From: Ophiura sarsii
Lineage: Eukaryota; Echinodermata; Ophiuroidea; Amphilepidida; Ophiuridae
Assembly: GCA_035610835.1 (NCBI GenBank)
Contig: CM069449.1
Span: 61,280,292-61,344,291, forward strand
Length of the DNA: 64,000 bases
Reading direction: 5' to 3'
Shown here: one piece after another, positions 22,811 to 34,794 of the stretch
How positions within the stretch are numbered: position 1 is the stretch's first letter
Layout of the letters: every line of letters begins with the position of its first letter
Position numbers and translations under genes: made by a program
Notes under the pieces: generated by a model
What the model saw: the letters and a program-made list of their open reading frames with translations, nothing else
The model's database searches: none
Told to the model about the DNA's origin: nothing

Positions 22811-23103
22811 AAATCGGGCTTGTATGAATGGCCACCGTCAGAAATAAATAGCTGAACAAAGTAAATGAACAAAGAACGTGATTAAAATGGATCTAGCAGT
22901 GATAAAATGTATTTAAAAGCCCCCCGTCCTAACTGGTGCATATCCCTTTGTTCTATAATCCTTGGTTACGGAGCTGAGCGGCACGGTTAGATTTACCTAG
23001 TTTTACCCGATAATCGATAATTGATAATCAATCTGTGCTGCCCTCTGTTTTGAAGATTATGCGATTATAAATCGGACAATTTACACGCGATCAAACAGCC
23101 GTG

Positions 23104-23260
23104 TGTTGCATGGGCATTTAGGGCCTGGAAGTCGACTGTGCGTCGCGGTTTGCCATTTTTCTTAGCACACACCACCATTCTGTGGCATCAGGTGAGGTTC
23201 TCATATTGGGACTGGTTCAAGCACGCCCAACTGCACATCATGGTCTAGGCCTGCTTTAAC
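23104..23260 (-). pseudogene. Gypsy RT N-terminal segment
   Basis: The minus frame CAKKNGKPRRTVDFQALNAH (23171-23112) is the start of the RT fingers, immediately before the inserted element. A stop near 23207 and a frame change separate it from upstream sequence. Confidence 0.75.
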
Positions 23261-23451
23261 AGGGACTGGTGTGTGGTGTGCGACTGGCTCAGCTTTGGGA
23301 TCTACCATGAGTTTAACGGGAATAGTGTCCATGAAACACAATGGTCGGTGTTCGCACGTATTAAAGTGCTGGACTTGTAGTAGTCAAGAAGATACTGTTG
23401 CAGTCGCATACGGTTATCCTCAGTGGCATGAAATGGGAGTGTGGTGTGTGT

Positions 23452-23490
<39 letters not shown>
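23452..23490. repeat. 39-bp poly(G) tract
   Basis: The longest uninterrupted G run in the window, located between protease and RT of the gypsy remnant. The assembled length may not be exact. Confidence 0.85.
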
Positions 23491-23491
<1 letters not shown>

Positions 23492-23561
23492 AGGAGTGGG
23501 TCGTTGACGTACGGGACAGTCGCAGGGTGTGGTGGGGTCTTCCTTCAAAGCTGCTGCGGCA

Positions 23562-23948
23562 TCAGTCTGTTGTGTAGAGTGAGCTGTCAGGGATCATCCC
23601 AAGGGCAATACAGGCTTCTTTGCTAAGGAAGAATTTATCAGAACTGTCTGTGACATAAGTCATCTGCCTTGTTTCAATTACCCGGCCCTGACTGTCAGTG
23701 CCTGATATGCGGAGTACAACGGCCCCAAGAATCGTGATGCCTCCGTTGTTGGTGGAGTGCATCCTCATGGTCACTGGGATAAGGTCAGATTGGCGCAAAC
23801 CGAGACGGCGAATGACTGTCATTCCAGCAAGGCAACTCTGGCAACCCGTGTCGGCCATGGCAGGGACCCGGCAAGTCATTGTGGGGACAGGAAGGTCGGA
23901 ACCAACATCAGTGTAGTCGTCTGGGACAATTTTGATTGTCACGTTCAC
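23562..23948 (-). pseudogene. Gypsy aspartic protease
   Basis: A 128-codon open frame with MADTGCQSCLAGMTVIRRLGL: the DTG catalytic triad of retropepsins is intact. The downstream flap-like segment reads GGITILGAVVLRISG. It ends at 23562 within pol, followed by degraded linker sequence, so the ORF is a fragment of the polyprotein rather than a full gene. Confidence 0.8.
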
Positions 23949-23999
23949 AAAAGGTTGTGGGTTGGACCTTCTCTTGTGCCAGGTGTCAGAGAGGTTGTC

Positions 24000-24290
24000 A
24001 TAGAGAAGAGGAATGGTCTGATGTCCAGTGGGGGTTGACCTGAGTCAGTGACGCTGCATAGGGCGTCAAACACTGCGCTTTCGCGCTGTTCTGAGAAGAA
24101 GTAGGGGCGCGTTTGGGTTTGTCCTTGCTGCGGCATACACTCTGCAAGTGGTGATCACGATCGCATTGTTTACACTTGTGTCCATATGCTGGGCATACAG
24201 TTTTGCGTATATGGATAGGGGTACTCTTCTCGTGACCCGTCTTGCCGCAGTAGGTGCAGTTCCATTCATATTTATCCCAGTGGTTTTACC
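24000..24290 (-). pseudogene. Gypsy nucleocapsid zinc-knuckle region
   Basis: The minus frame WNCTYCGKTGHEKS..CPAYGHKCKQCDRDHHLQSVC (24276-24133) has two Cys/His clusters, CX2CX4H..C and CX2CX4H..C, between gag and protease. A stop (TGA/TAG) near 24008 and a frameshift precede the protease. Similarity to gypsy ends at about 24290. Confidence 0.72.
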
Positions 24291-24893
24291 ATTGATTAAA
24301 CAAAAGTGGCCCATGCGATTTTCATGACTATTTTAGACAATTGATCATATATCTGCTTACCGACCATCGATTGTCATAAATCAAAGGTTATTCGAATGCT
24401 TAGAAAATTCCCCTTGCATACCAATAAATATCAAAACGGAAATTATTCGGCAGATATTTTTAATATTTTTTTCAAAACTGTATAACTTTTTTTTGTTACA
24501 GCCTGTAGGTACTATCATAAGTAAAGCTTAAATATATATATACTACAATTTGTGGGGAATTAGTGCCGGGCAGAATTAGGGCTTTCATTGACTATGAGTT
24601 CCGGGCACAAATTACTTGTCCCGGGCAAGCCCGCTCAGTGCAGCCCGCCGTAGCTATAACCCTGATACACGGTACTTTTGTATGTGACTATAATATATTA
24701 TATTGATGGTTTATATTAAGGAATCCTAATCATAGACGTCCCATGTCTATTGTTCACATTTTCCAACATCTATGGAATGCAACTGAAGTTGATATTATTT
24801 TGTGCACCCGGCCAATACCCTGTATTATTTTCATTTTTTGTCACTTAAAATTTAATTGTAAGAAGGTTGAGTTGACATTTTACGCTCTATCTT
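24291..24893. other. No gene seen
   Basis: AT-rich non-coding flank. A short GC-rich patch (CCGGGCA repeats, about 24567-24650) is the only notable structure. Confidence 0.5.
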
Positions 24894-25932
24894 CGCGGGT
24901 CTTTCAATAAGTTCTACCTCCTACCTCATAACGTTGCTATTATATAAGCCAGTCGTATGAAATATTTCACAATTGTAGCTCTAAACCTCAGCTATAAAGT
25001 CATAGTAAATTGGTCTGAGTACTGTTTGTACTTTTTTGGAGAAGCTGTGACAACCAATGGTACATTCAGTCCGATGGAAATGGATAAAAAATAGCCAAAT
25101 GTATCCTAAGTTCTATTCATTCCGCCAATTCTAAGAGACAAAACGTACCTCAGGTTAATTACAACCGTTCTAAATTACAGATATCTCTTGAACAGACTAT
25201 AAAAAATAAAATCACTGATTTTCTTGGAGAAAAATGCCCTCTAATTAGCCAGAACTAGACCATGACCGCCTTTAGTTTCAACCCTACCCCAGAGAACCGC
25301 TGCAAAATTCATATTTGCTTTTCATAAGAACTAAGAGATCTTCAATATACAGGTCTAAATGGAGGGATTACAAGTATATCTAAGTGATAATTTTCTACCA
25401 CTGACAACCTGATTGACTATAATAAAGGTGACATATAAGTAAAACTCATAACATGACTATCTAGTTCAGATTTAACATTCGAGGCATCACTGTGGCTTGA
25501 CTTGTAACAACGAACATTTGACTGAATAGCAGTATTCCAGTATGCTAAAGGCGTAGCAATACATTCGATTTGATATTATACTATTTGCAAGCCTACAAAG
25601 GTTAATATTGCCAACCATCGACTATATACGTGATGATACAGTATCACAAACCATCCGTTTAAAAAAAAATATTTTCAGTATTTAAATCGGACTGTTATAT
25701 CTAATCATACAATACGGAGAGAACACCTTAAAAACATATATTTATTGTTAGTGTAATTTTCCGTGTCCGTTGTCCAAAATCTCTCACTGGCGTTGATAGC
25801 ATCATAACAGTTATCATTTACTATAAATGTGTAGCTATGATTAAGAGCTATAATCATGACTAATGTTATGAGGCTGACATTCATATTAGCGATGTTATGA
25901 GTGAGGAGGTAGAACTTTTTGAATGACCCTCG
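24894..25932. mobile_element. Mariner-like remnant with CGAGGGTCATTC ends, copy 1
   Basis: The left end CGCGGGTCTTTCAATAAGTT and the right end (complement CGAGGGTCATTCAAAAAGTT) both run into CTACCTCCTNMCTCATAAC. The right side is followed by TA. The interior matches the opposite-strand element at 39623-40505 over long stretches (for example TTAATTACAACCGTTCT, AGATATCTCTT). No intact transposase frame. It ends 147 bp before the Ig-like exon. Confidence 0.8.
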
Positions 25933-26079
25933 TACAACAGCACTTATTTATAAGTTGGTTCATTTTCCAGCTAAAATATCAAGACAATCAGTGAGATTCA
26001 ATGATACAAGGCCTATTATACAATATAATTGCCGTTTAATAATTATAATGATAAACTTTATTTATTATTGTTAATACAG

Positions 26080-26478
26080 CTCAAGTTGATCCGGCGAATA
26101 TGGAAATATGGGTGTCTGATGACGTGAATTCACAAGGAACAGAGGTGACGGATGATGATACTTTTGACGCGGTTACTGGATATGACTACTATGTGCACTG
26201 TGTTGTTAAGGAAGCTGTGCCTGCACCGATGATAAAAGCATATGTAGATGGTGATTTGAGTCCATCAGTGCCATCAACAGCATTCCCAGATCAGGACGAG
26301 GAAGTTGGCAAAACATTGTCACAACTTCGGACAACAAAAACCTTTAAATTTACAGGAGCTTACAGTCAATGTAATGAGGAAATAACATGTGACGCTAATA
26401 ACAATGCAGATACACTGCTTGGCGATGCCAATCTTGGCGACAATAACAAAGTTGGACCTAAAGTAATTCTGCCTGGCG
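26080..26478 (+). CDS. Ig-like domain exon (host gene, internal exon)
   Basis: Open 399-nt exon between acceptor TTATTGTTAATACAG (ends 26079) and donor G|GTAAGT (26479). It begins and ends in phase 1, the usual arrangement for shuffled extracellular modules. The 133-residue product has Ig-like spacing: YYVHCVVKEAVPAP (B strand Cys), a long acidic middle, then SQCNEEITCDANN (F-strand-like Cys). I infer a cell-surface or secreted protein with Ig modules; the gene cannot be named. The ATG at 26100 is internal and not a start. The next exon candidate on this strand with the same phase is at 58651. Confidence 0.7.
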
Positions 26479-26524
26479 GTAAGTTTTACTTATCCAAATT
26501 CTGTGTTACTATTCCAGATCAAGT

Positions 26525-27250
26525 TTAACTATTTATCCAAATAAATTTTGACTAATTATCCAAATTAAGTTTTAGTAATCCAAACCAAGATTTACTAATC
26601 ATCCAAATTAAAGGTAGATGTTCTGATTGCTGGCCCCATTTTCAACTTGATGTTTTCTATTTTACATGAAAGGTCATCCTTGAAATGGTAACCTTCCAAA
26701 GTTTGAGTTGCATTACTCCAATGGTTCTAATATAAGAAGTACAAGGTCAAACGAATATTGCCAATTAAGTAGTACACAAACTGGCTGGTGGTTAACCATC
26801 TTTGGCAGTCATTCACCACCTTTTATCCTATAATTTCTAAATGGAACATTTCTGGCCCCTATGATTTTACAGACATAATGAGACAAATATGGGGGAAAAA
26901 ATCATAGCCCCAAAAAAGTGATCGGAACATACACCTTTAAGTTTGACTAATTATCCAAATTCTGTTTCACTTATTATCCAAATTAAGTGTTAGTAATCCA
27001 AAAATAAGTTTTAGTAATCCAAATTAAGTTTTAGTTATCCAAATTAAGCATTTGCTATTCCAAATTAAGTTTTTATTAATCCAAATTCCATGTGACTAAT
27101 CCAAATTCCATGTGACTAATCCAAATTACATGTTACTATTCCAAATTAAGTTTTACTAATTCAGATTCCGTGTTACTAATCCAACTTATGTGTTACTATT
27201 AATCCAAATTAAGTTTACTAATTCAAATCAAGTTTGACTAATCCAAAAAC
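26525..27250. repeat. ~20-bp minisatellite (CCAAATTAAGTTTTAGTAAT)
   Basis: Dozens of degenerate units of CCAAATTAAGTTTKACTAAT in two blocks (26525-26612 and 26940-27250), with 330 bp of unrelated sequence between. It starts within the first 50 bp of the intron after the Ig-like exon. Confidence 0.8.
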
Positions 27251-29946
27251 ATTTTTGAAAATGGTCAATTTTGATGTTTTACAAACTTATATATACCCCA
27301 TATGATGCTCTTCATTTTGGGGATTTACAATTTTACACCCCAGACAAAGCTGTATAACGGGATCGGGACGGCCTCAGTCACCAACAACCAGATTTAGGCT
27401 GGTAGCGTAGCACTGGTAGTTGGCAATGTGACAACACGGCTCGTTGGATAAATAGAATTATTCGTTTGCGAGGCGAAATATACAGACGACGAATGTTTAA
27501 TTTCAACACAATTTATTTACCCGGTAGAATTATTCTCATTATCCAGCACATTTACAATACATCACTTTTCCATTTCACACATCACCCATGATTGTTCTGC
27601 CCTGATTGATCTTCCTTCTTTGATGGTGTAATCAGAAGATACATGAAAATAAAGAAATACAAAATATGTTACTTAAATTGTACTGATAATTTGGAATATA
27701 AATCATAACAATACATTTGGATCAAATAATTTAAACATAAGAAATCATACATTTTATATTATCCGTATGTAAACATGATGAGCATTTGGCTAAAGAAACA
27801 CAATTGTATTTGTAAGTTAGGTCAAGAGTGATACGTTGATACTGATGCGTGAACGTTGATACCGTCGCGTCAACAGGCAGGGACTCAAACCCACATCTTA
27901 ACCTTGTCGTCGCACTAATGACTTTGAACCACCCCGTGTATCTCTGGACTAGGACCCAAACCTAGTCGTTCTGATCCAATCTACGTAACTTGTCAATCAC
28001 CGCGCGGGACTCGAACCACGGACTTTAACCGTACTAAATATCGTCAGCTGATCTGATCCCAACTTGCGTATAAATACGTCGCTTACTGGTGGGACTTGAA
28101 CCCAATCTCCAAATACACTCCTGACCATACCCAAATACTTCAATATTAAGATTTAACTACATTACATTACATTACAGCTTATACACATGTTACATAATAA
28201 TAAATGGCAAGTAGCTACTCCGCTTTATGCACAGTACCGGTTCACTATGAAATAACTCACACGGACACAGCTGATCAATACTGAGTGGGTGCCAGAAGTT
28301 GTGACCTCAAATATAACACTGTTATTGAATAATCTCAAAAATCTACTATTTACTCGCTTCGCGCTCACAATAACAAATTTAGGTCAACCACATTCTTACC
28401 GTACAATTAATCTCATAAATTTGGCGTATAAATATAACCGCACCAAAACAACGAGCGCACTTCATATTCTTTCTGCGCGTATTTTTGGCAGATGCATAAC
28501 GACAAAATATTATAATCAAAATAGCAAAATGAAACACATAATCACTTTATGTGCAAAATATCAGCAAGCACTTACAAATCTTGCGTTAAATGCGTACACT
28601 CGACAAACGTTAAATCCATGCACTAATTGAACACTGTACCAATCGCTTATTAACAATACCACGCATCCAAATATGACATGAGTTTGCAGTTATTTTTGGT
28701 TGACTGCAAGTTTCACAAAATAAACTGTAGGATCATTTTTATATCTTCTGGAATCAAATGATAATGACTTTTACAAAAACCATGACTCTTATAACACTCT
28801 GGTATACTAACCATGGCCGTACCCGTCACCATCAATAACTATTATAAAATATAAGTAATGTAGATTTGGCAAACAAACATTGGGTACAGAAATCTTGGAA
28901 TATAAACCAAAATAAGTGTCCATCAAGCACAAAGTACATCTAATTTCTCACATGTCAATTTTCAAAAAAAACCCACTATAATACGAGTCATTTGGTAGAA
29001 GGTGATATTTATATAATCAAAAACACAAACAATCAATAAATCACGAGCTAGCACACCAAGGTAACTATTTGTAAAATGATTTAAACATCCAGGCAACCTT
29101 TGACAAAAAAACCCCACTTACTGCCTGTAATGTTGGGTGATCTCATGTTTACACAACATGATGCAGTCTTATTGAAACACACTGTAAAATACGATTTATC
29201 CAAAACCTGCCCATTTTCTGGATAACAACAATTATTCATGTACCTGATTAAACCAACGTATTTTAACGACCATAAAATGACATTGGAAAGTGCTAAGACC
29301 CCCTTTTCTTCCTCTTCTGCTAGCTCTTAAAGGCCTTTCCGGATCTCAAGTGTTTGCCCTGGGCAAAAGTCACATGACACGATACGAACCCGAGTCGACA
29401 CTGTCCATCTAAAATCCCATTGTGCAATGTATGATAATTCACGTGACATAATACTGGCTGTGATATGTTTGACAAACCTTGCGTTGAGATCACGTACGAA
29501 CAAAATAAATGGTCTAGAATTATTTCCAAAAGTAGGATTATTCATTACATTTCAATCATAATTAAATGCTTTTACGAAATAGAATCAACTTTTGGGCGAG
29601 AACATCTGATAAAAATGTATAATAACCGAAATTTAAGGCATTTTATTCCTCGAATGTAGCGGGTAGTGGGTATATGGTCAACAATATATAGATTTTTACC
29701 AAAAAGGTTCATAAGGATCGTTGATTATAATCTGATATGGAATGTTCATTTTACTGATCCAATGTAAAAGGTACTCACGTGTACGTTTCGGATACGACTG
29801 TATCCTTTGTCAACACTTTTGATTGTGATGATCTTGACGACTCATGACGCTTTTTGCAGTCTTGGAGTTGCCAGTTGATTTATCATCTGGGGATTTTTTA
29901 CCAGATGATAACAGATCATCAAAAACGTGAGTGAGGTAGTAGCTGA
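27251..29946. other. Long non-coding stretch
   Basis: No supported gene. Between 27870 and 28110 there are three degenerate segments resembling the T arm of tRNA in reverse (GGGACTCAAACCC, GGGACTCGAACC, GGGACTTGAACCC), possibly old tRNA-derived SINE pieces. The 113-codon frame at 28289-28630 has biased composition and no motif, so I do not call it. Confidence 0.5.
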
Positions 29947-30717
29947 AACTGAAAATTACATGACCCCCCTGCTATCCAGTAGCTTTTTACACCCCCCCCC
30001 CCCTCCCTGAAAACAAAATCAACTTGTCACATACTTATGGGGGCTGTCTTTACCTTTGGAATTTTGTTCATGGATATGTTGGCAAATTCTGTTTGTGCCC
30101 TATCTGAACGACCAATAATTTTATGATGGCCCTTCTTTTATTGTATGAAATTAGTAATGGGGAGCGTAGTGAGCGGAAATTGTGTCATATTTATAAATTT
30201 TGAGTGGTTTTGTGAGTCTTTATAACCCGAACAAGTTAGCCTACATTCTGAGCAGAAACGTATAAGCCAGTAAAACATTCTACTTTTGTGAGCATTGGTG
30301 CAAAGCTGAGATGAGGTGAAAAGCATGCAATAAATCACTTTTTTTTTTAATCATAAAATTGGATTTTGTTACATTATACACCCTGTGGCTCTAATTTCTC
30401 GACCGTTGATGATTATATAGATGTTTTTCCACCATATCGTCCGAGGCACAGAAAAGATTTGCTGTCCAGAAGTCGTCTCATAGTAACAGATTTTGAAGTC
30501 GATATGTTTTAAGAAATGCATTTACACTCCAAAATAGCCTCTAAAATCACCCCAATCACCACCATCTTTATAGTTTAAAAAAGTTACACAACCCCCCCTG
30601 TTTAAGAATAAAAAGTTACATAACCCCCCCTATTTCAACATATGAAAGTTACATGACCCCCCCTATAGTTTACCCCCCCCCCCCCCCCGCCCTCCAGCAT
30701 AAATAATGAACGGTCCC
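29947..30717. mobile_element. Harbinger-like element, 5'-truncated copy
   Basis: Matches 40780-41528 from GCTGAAACTGAAAATTACATG to the terminal ATAAATAATGAACGGTCCC, which is followed by TAA. The left inverted repeat is missing. It carries several C runs and a GAGCGTAGTGAGCGGAAATT stretch shared with the intact copy. Confidence 0.8.
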
Positions 30718-30719
30718 TA

Positions 30720-32392
30720 ATCTAAACAAATTAAAATGCGTAAAACAATATATTATTGCTCGATAAATAAGTGATTGAAGTTGAGTTCACTTTGATAATG
30801 ATAGCAACACTTGTTGTAAAACCATTTTACCAGTGTGCCCAACCATTTCTCCTTTGCACACTTTGTTTAAAACACATTCAGAGATGTCATTTTTATAGCT
30901 TGTTATAGCTATAGGCTAATATACAACTGTAAGCTATTTGGATACACAAAGCAAACACATTTCCAAAACAGGCCATAGCCAATCGTACAACATGAGAAAG
31001 GAGACCGTTTATACCAATGTTAAATCTACCATGATTACCATTTTTTTAAATCTGTACAACCGATGAATTTCTAGAAAATCTTTGGTACAACTTCATTTCA
31101 AGAAAGTGAGTTCTTGTACCAAATTTAGCTAGCTTTAATAAACGAATTGGGAGACGCAATATTCATGTCGAAATTATGTGGAAAGGCAATCAGACAACTA
31201 TTGATAGACGCGATCAAGTCTTGTACCTTTGAAGGGTGATTACGGGCACGTATGAGTAAAGTGGATTCCCTCTATAATGAACCAACATTTTAATTTCAGT
31301 GCCAAAGATCTTGAAAAAGGTTACAAGGGACATTCTCGCTTCGACGATGCTCCTATGCGTAGGTCATCTGAAAGCCCGGTCCGATGGTAGACTCCGAATC
31401 TCAAGATCTTAGGAGATATGTACACATTTTCTCATAATACTTTATGCTGATATACGCTTCCAATCATTAGATGGTTATAGCATATGCACGGCGCAAAGTG
31501 CACGGTGTCTCATTTAGGCCCACAGGCCGGGCGGGCTAGAGAAGTGCTCAGAACCGGGACTATTAGTATTAACAATACACTCAATTTAAATTTAAAAAAA
31601 TTAAACACCGGATTCTACTGTCGCTCTGTTACGGTCGTATAGTCGGCCCCCGGATTCCACCGTCCCGGGCCACCGTCACTCTGTTGCAAGTAAGTGTAGG
31701 CCCTATATTCGCCACAACATGTGGGCACTACCGTTAGTTTTATTGACTGTACATCATACCTTTCGTCGGTATACAACTCGGACTTTTTACTGTCTGATAG
31801 GTCTACCCCCTCCCCCCTCCCTATGGCCCGGTTTAAAGCGGTACGCCACACTGATTCGCGCATGTTGGATGTGCCGGCCCGCCGCGCGCCAGTGGTCCGC
31901 ATTGCGGCGCATTATTGATGTGGGCCCTCGCTACACGGCTCGATCCTCATGGCGGCATTATTATCACATCAAACCACTTCTGGATGTTATCATCAATCAA
32001 TGCATTATCGGCTGCTTTAGTCAAAATTAAATATCATATACCAAGGGATATACAACTGTCACTGGATATACCCACTTTGCCTATCTGTGATATACCATTG
32101 AACCGTCAACGCCTGAATCTTTTCCGTGAACTTTTCCTGATTGGGCTTTTCCACCCCCAAACTGCCGGAGCCCGGGGGTTAGATCTACGGTTGATTAGCG
32201 CATTACAAGAAGTTGTGTCATTTGCCATGCAGCACATACTCATTAGGCATTTGTCCAAAATTTTAGTGGACAAATCCAAAGCGATCGGACGCATGCGTAG
32301 AAAAAAATGTTGTCCCCTCGACTCTCCAGAGGGACTTTTCGATATTCAGACGATGGCGGACATAGGTTCGTGTGACGAATATTCTAGGTGAA
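30720..32392. repeat. 1.67-kb segment, inverted duplicate of 44790-47820 (copy 1)
   Basis: Successive blocks here match, in reverse complement and reverse order, blocks at 47820-44790 (for example 30720-30990 with 47820-47560; 31310-31400 with 46975-46890; 32060-32390 with 45140-44794). The right edge at GAATATTCT is sharp in both copies. The second copy contains additional insertions, so this is closer to the original form. Confidence 0.85.
31915..32391 (+). CDS. Uncharacterised ORF in the inverted-duplicated segment
   Basis: A 158-codon open frame. The last ~65 residues (ALQEVVSFAMQHILIRHL..KAIGRMRRKK..LFDIQTMADIG) are also open in the inverted copy (44988-44794) with several amino-acid changes. 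I do not recognise the family. The frame ends just beyond the edge of the duplicated segment. Codon-level conservation is not obviously better than expected from DNA identity, so it may be non-coding or a decayed element ORF. Confidence 0.25.
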   Translation: MMWALATRLDPHGGIIITSNHFWMLSSINALSAALVKIKYHIPRDIQLSLDIPTLPICDIPLNRQRLNLFRELFLIGLFHPQTAGARGLDLRLISALQEVVSFAMQHILIRHLSKILVDKSKAIGRMRRKKCCPLDSPEGLFDIQTMADIGSCDEYSR

Positions 32393-32770
32393 ATTCGATG
32401 TGGGAACGCTCGGACTGTAGGGAACGATGATATTTCTGACTTTAACAGCGCCAGGGCATCGTTCGGGGACCGTTTCATTATCACTCAGGTAGTGTCAGTA
32501 TGAAATTAGGTAAAACACTCCAACATAACATTGAAATCAACGGAGATTCAAAGATTACGGCCGTTCGTGTCCACTATGGTCTGGTACTTTTCATTTTCGA
32601 CTTCACAAATGACGTATATTCATTGATATGATTATTCATTGTATATTCATGACCGTTGATGCTTTCGTCGATTCGAACAATAGAGTGTCAGGGGCCTGGT
32701 TGTAATCGATTGATATATATAGTAAACCCAATTGTTGGTAAAGAAATCAATCGGCTAATGTTTTTCAATA
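32393..32770. other. No gene seen
   Basis: Unique-looking non-coding sequence between the duplicated segment and the 1.05-kb transposon. Confidence 0.45.
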
Positions 32771-33824
32771 GGGTCACGCGTTATGAACTCGCCTCCCAAT
32801 AGGGTGGTGCCGTTACATTTTTTAGCTTCATGCTGTCATTTTCCTCTAATATTTTAAAACCACAAAAGCTATCTCAACAAATTTGGTATCATTTTAAAGC
32901 CCTAATTATGGGCTATCTGCCTGCTAAATGGCATTGGTATAGCTAATACAGAAAGGGAGATACAGCTGTTTGATGTTTGGGGACTAGGGGTGGTGCTGGA
33001 AGGGGTACCGCTGGAAGGGGTGCCGCCTGTACAAACTCAATGGGGATAATTCTATGCTTTGTTCTTTATACAATAACTAGTAATCCCCTAATGTTACAAA
33101 CACAATTTTGGTCCCATTTCAAAGGACATTTAGTAGTCTTTAAGTATGTGGTTCAACAGACTTGTCAACTATTATTAACAACTAATTAATTATAGATAAG
33201 ACAATGATCATCAGCTTTCTTCCTATTCGCTACACAGTCAACATGAATAACCAGCCTCAATTTACCGGATTTATAAAAAGTACTATAACAGAAAAAGTTT
33301 TTAACCTATGATAGCAAAGTATACATTTTTGGAAAGCTTGTAACTAGAGGAATTCAGAAATGCAGTTTATATCAGGGTAGGGTTCATCCTTAAACAAATA
33401 TTTCTGAAAATTCCAAAAATATATGAAATACAAATTGGAGATATTCACTAGCCGGTATAATTACCATACCGACGTAGTAACTTTGACAAATATATATCAT
33501 CTAATGGGTAATTTCATGTGAAATTCAAATATGTAAAAAAAATAATGATAGGGGTAGGTATAAAAAATATATGGATCTCAAATTAAAATTTTAAAAAATC
33601 TGATATTTTCCGAACATTTCCGATCATACCATTTTAGCTTTTGGTCGGACTATAATTTTAATGGCATATTTGGTTTTCTCATGCAATTTCCCTTCAGAAA
33701 ATGTATACTTTTACTACCTCAGGGGGGTATACAAGCAAATATAAATGTGTAAAGTTAAAATCATGTCGCGAAAGCCAAAATCCGTGTGTAACGCGAAAGG
33801 AGGCGAGCTTATAACACATGACCA
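32771..33824. mobile_element. 1.05-kb non-autonomous DNA transposon, copy 2
   Basis: Same family and orientation as 2955-4007. Ends GGGTCACGCGTTATGA and complement TGGTCATGTGTTATAAG; TA flanks at 32769-32770 and 33825-33826. The two copies differ mostly by small indels and substitutions. Confidence 0.85.
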
Positions 33825-33826
33825 TA

Positions 33827-34790
33827 GACATTCTTGATACACTATGTTCTAAACTTTTAAAAAATTGAAATGGAATCGTTTGTATTTTTAAAATTTAATA
33901 AATGGCGCGGTTCACTGATTTCGCGGTTAATGACACGGAAGCAGTATTCTTTTCGGAATTAATCATTCTTATGTCAAAACTGTATCTATAACTTATACTT
34001 TTTGTCTTTTGCATAAATAATTTGCACAGTACGCGATCCTTTTGTTTGTTCTTGTTTCACCCCATAATTATAATAATTTCATTACGAAGATAATCACATG
34101 TGATTGGACCGCGGTGTTATGGACGGTGTATAATATCGGCCATGTTGTCTAGTTTTTTTTCCAAAACGATTAATTGTTCTCTTCCTTTCCTCAATCATAC
34201 AAATGATTCAAGGGTTGTCCAATTTACAAGTTCATTATTTCTAGGGCTGGAACTTTTCCAGATTTTTGTCAACCAGCCAATCGGGCAGGTAACTCACAAA
34301 AATACCTGCCCGACAGAAATTCCACCAGTCAGTATAACTCACACTGTGAATTCGAAATATTTTACCAGCCAGTCAGGCGGGTTTTCTTGTATCGCCACCC
34401 GCCCAACGAACGCTAAGGTTACCCGCATGGGCAGGTGGGCAGGTGCTATTTCCAGGCCTGAATTTCTGAAAGTATTCATCATAATGTCTATAATGATGAT
34501 ATATAGTTGGTATTAATGACACCATCGTTGAGGAGTGATACATGTATATTTTTTGCGAGATTATTCTTTTATCAACTTGCCACGTGCCTTTTTCTGGGCT
34601 GATTTAACCCGATTGCTATTGGTTTATTAGCTCATACCTGACCTGTAACTGGCTAATTATAGGTAATTTTGATACGAAACCGCCAACATTGTATTGGGGG
34701 AAAATAGTATGGTTAGAGCTCACTCAGCCTCGATGGAATCCTCCCTATCCATGCTATCCCTGGTATCCCCCTTCCGACCACAATTATCAG
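33827..34790. other. Non-coding, with a possible hAT-like MITE at 34241-34461
   Basis: AGGGCTGGAA (about 34243) and the complement of AGGCCTGGAA (about 34450) could be ends of a ~220-bp hAT-like MITE, but I see no clean 8-bp duplication. The rest is unremarkable. Confidence 0.35.
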
Positions 34791-34794
34791 TGAT

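Larger units (their letters stand above)
20113..23103. mobile_element. 2.99-kb TIR element carrying a satellite array, inserted in gypsy RT
   Basis: Ends CACGGCTGTTTGA (20113-20125) and its complement (23091-23103) are flanked by TGTT at 20109-20112 and 23104-23107. Removing the element with one TGTT makes the gypsy RT coding sequence contiguous and in frame across the site, which proves insertion. A 4-bp duplication and a CAC.. end would fit Chapaev-type (CMC) or Ginger-like elements; the assignment is tentative. No transposase is visible. The interior is a 260-bp tandem pair, a GCGAACTCTAC-rich segment and seven 180-bp satellite units. Confidence 0.85.
17740..24290 (-). mobile_element. Decayed Ty3/gypsy retrotransposon
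   Basis: Minus-strand pol fragment in canonical order: nucleocapsid knuckles (24290-24000), aspartic protease (23948-23562), RT (split at 23104/20112), RNase H (19530-19000), integrase (18900-17990) and a C-terminal tail (17890-17800). I find no LTR pair at either side and no gag core, so it is a fragment. Several frameshifts and stops are spread along it. A 2991-bp DNA element interrupts RT. Confidence 0.85.

Noticed and set aside
26100..26528. Stand-alone ORF starting at ATG 26100
   Set aside because: The exon starts at an acceptor 20 bp upstream and ends at a GTAAGT donor at 26478; ATG and stop are incidental.
28289..28630. 113-codon ORF as a gene
   Set aside because: Biased Asn/Thr/Leu composition, no motif, no splice or promoter context, and the region has repeat-like pieces.
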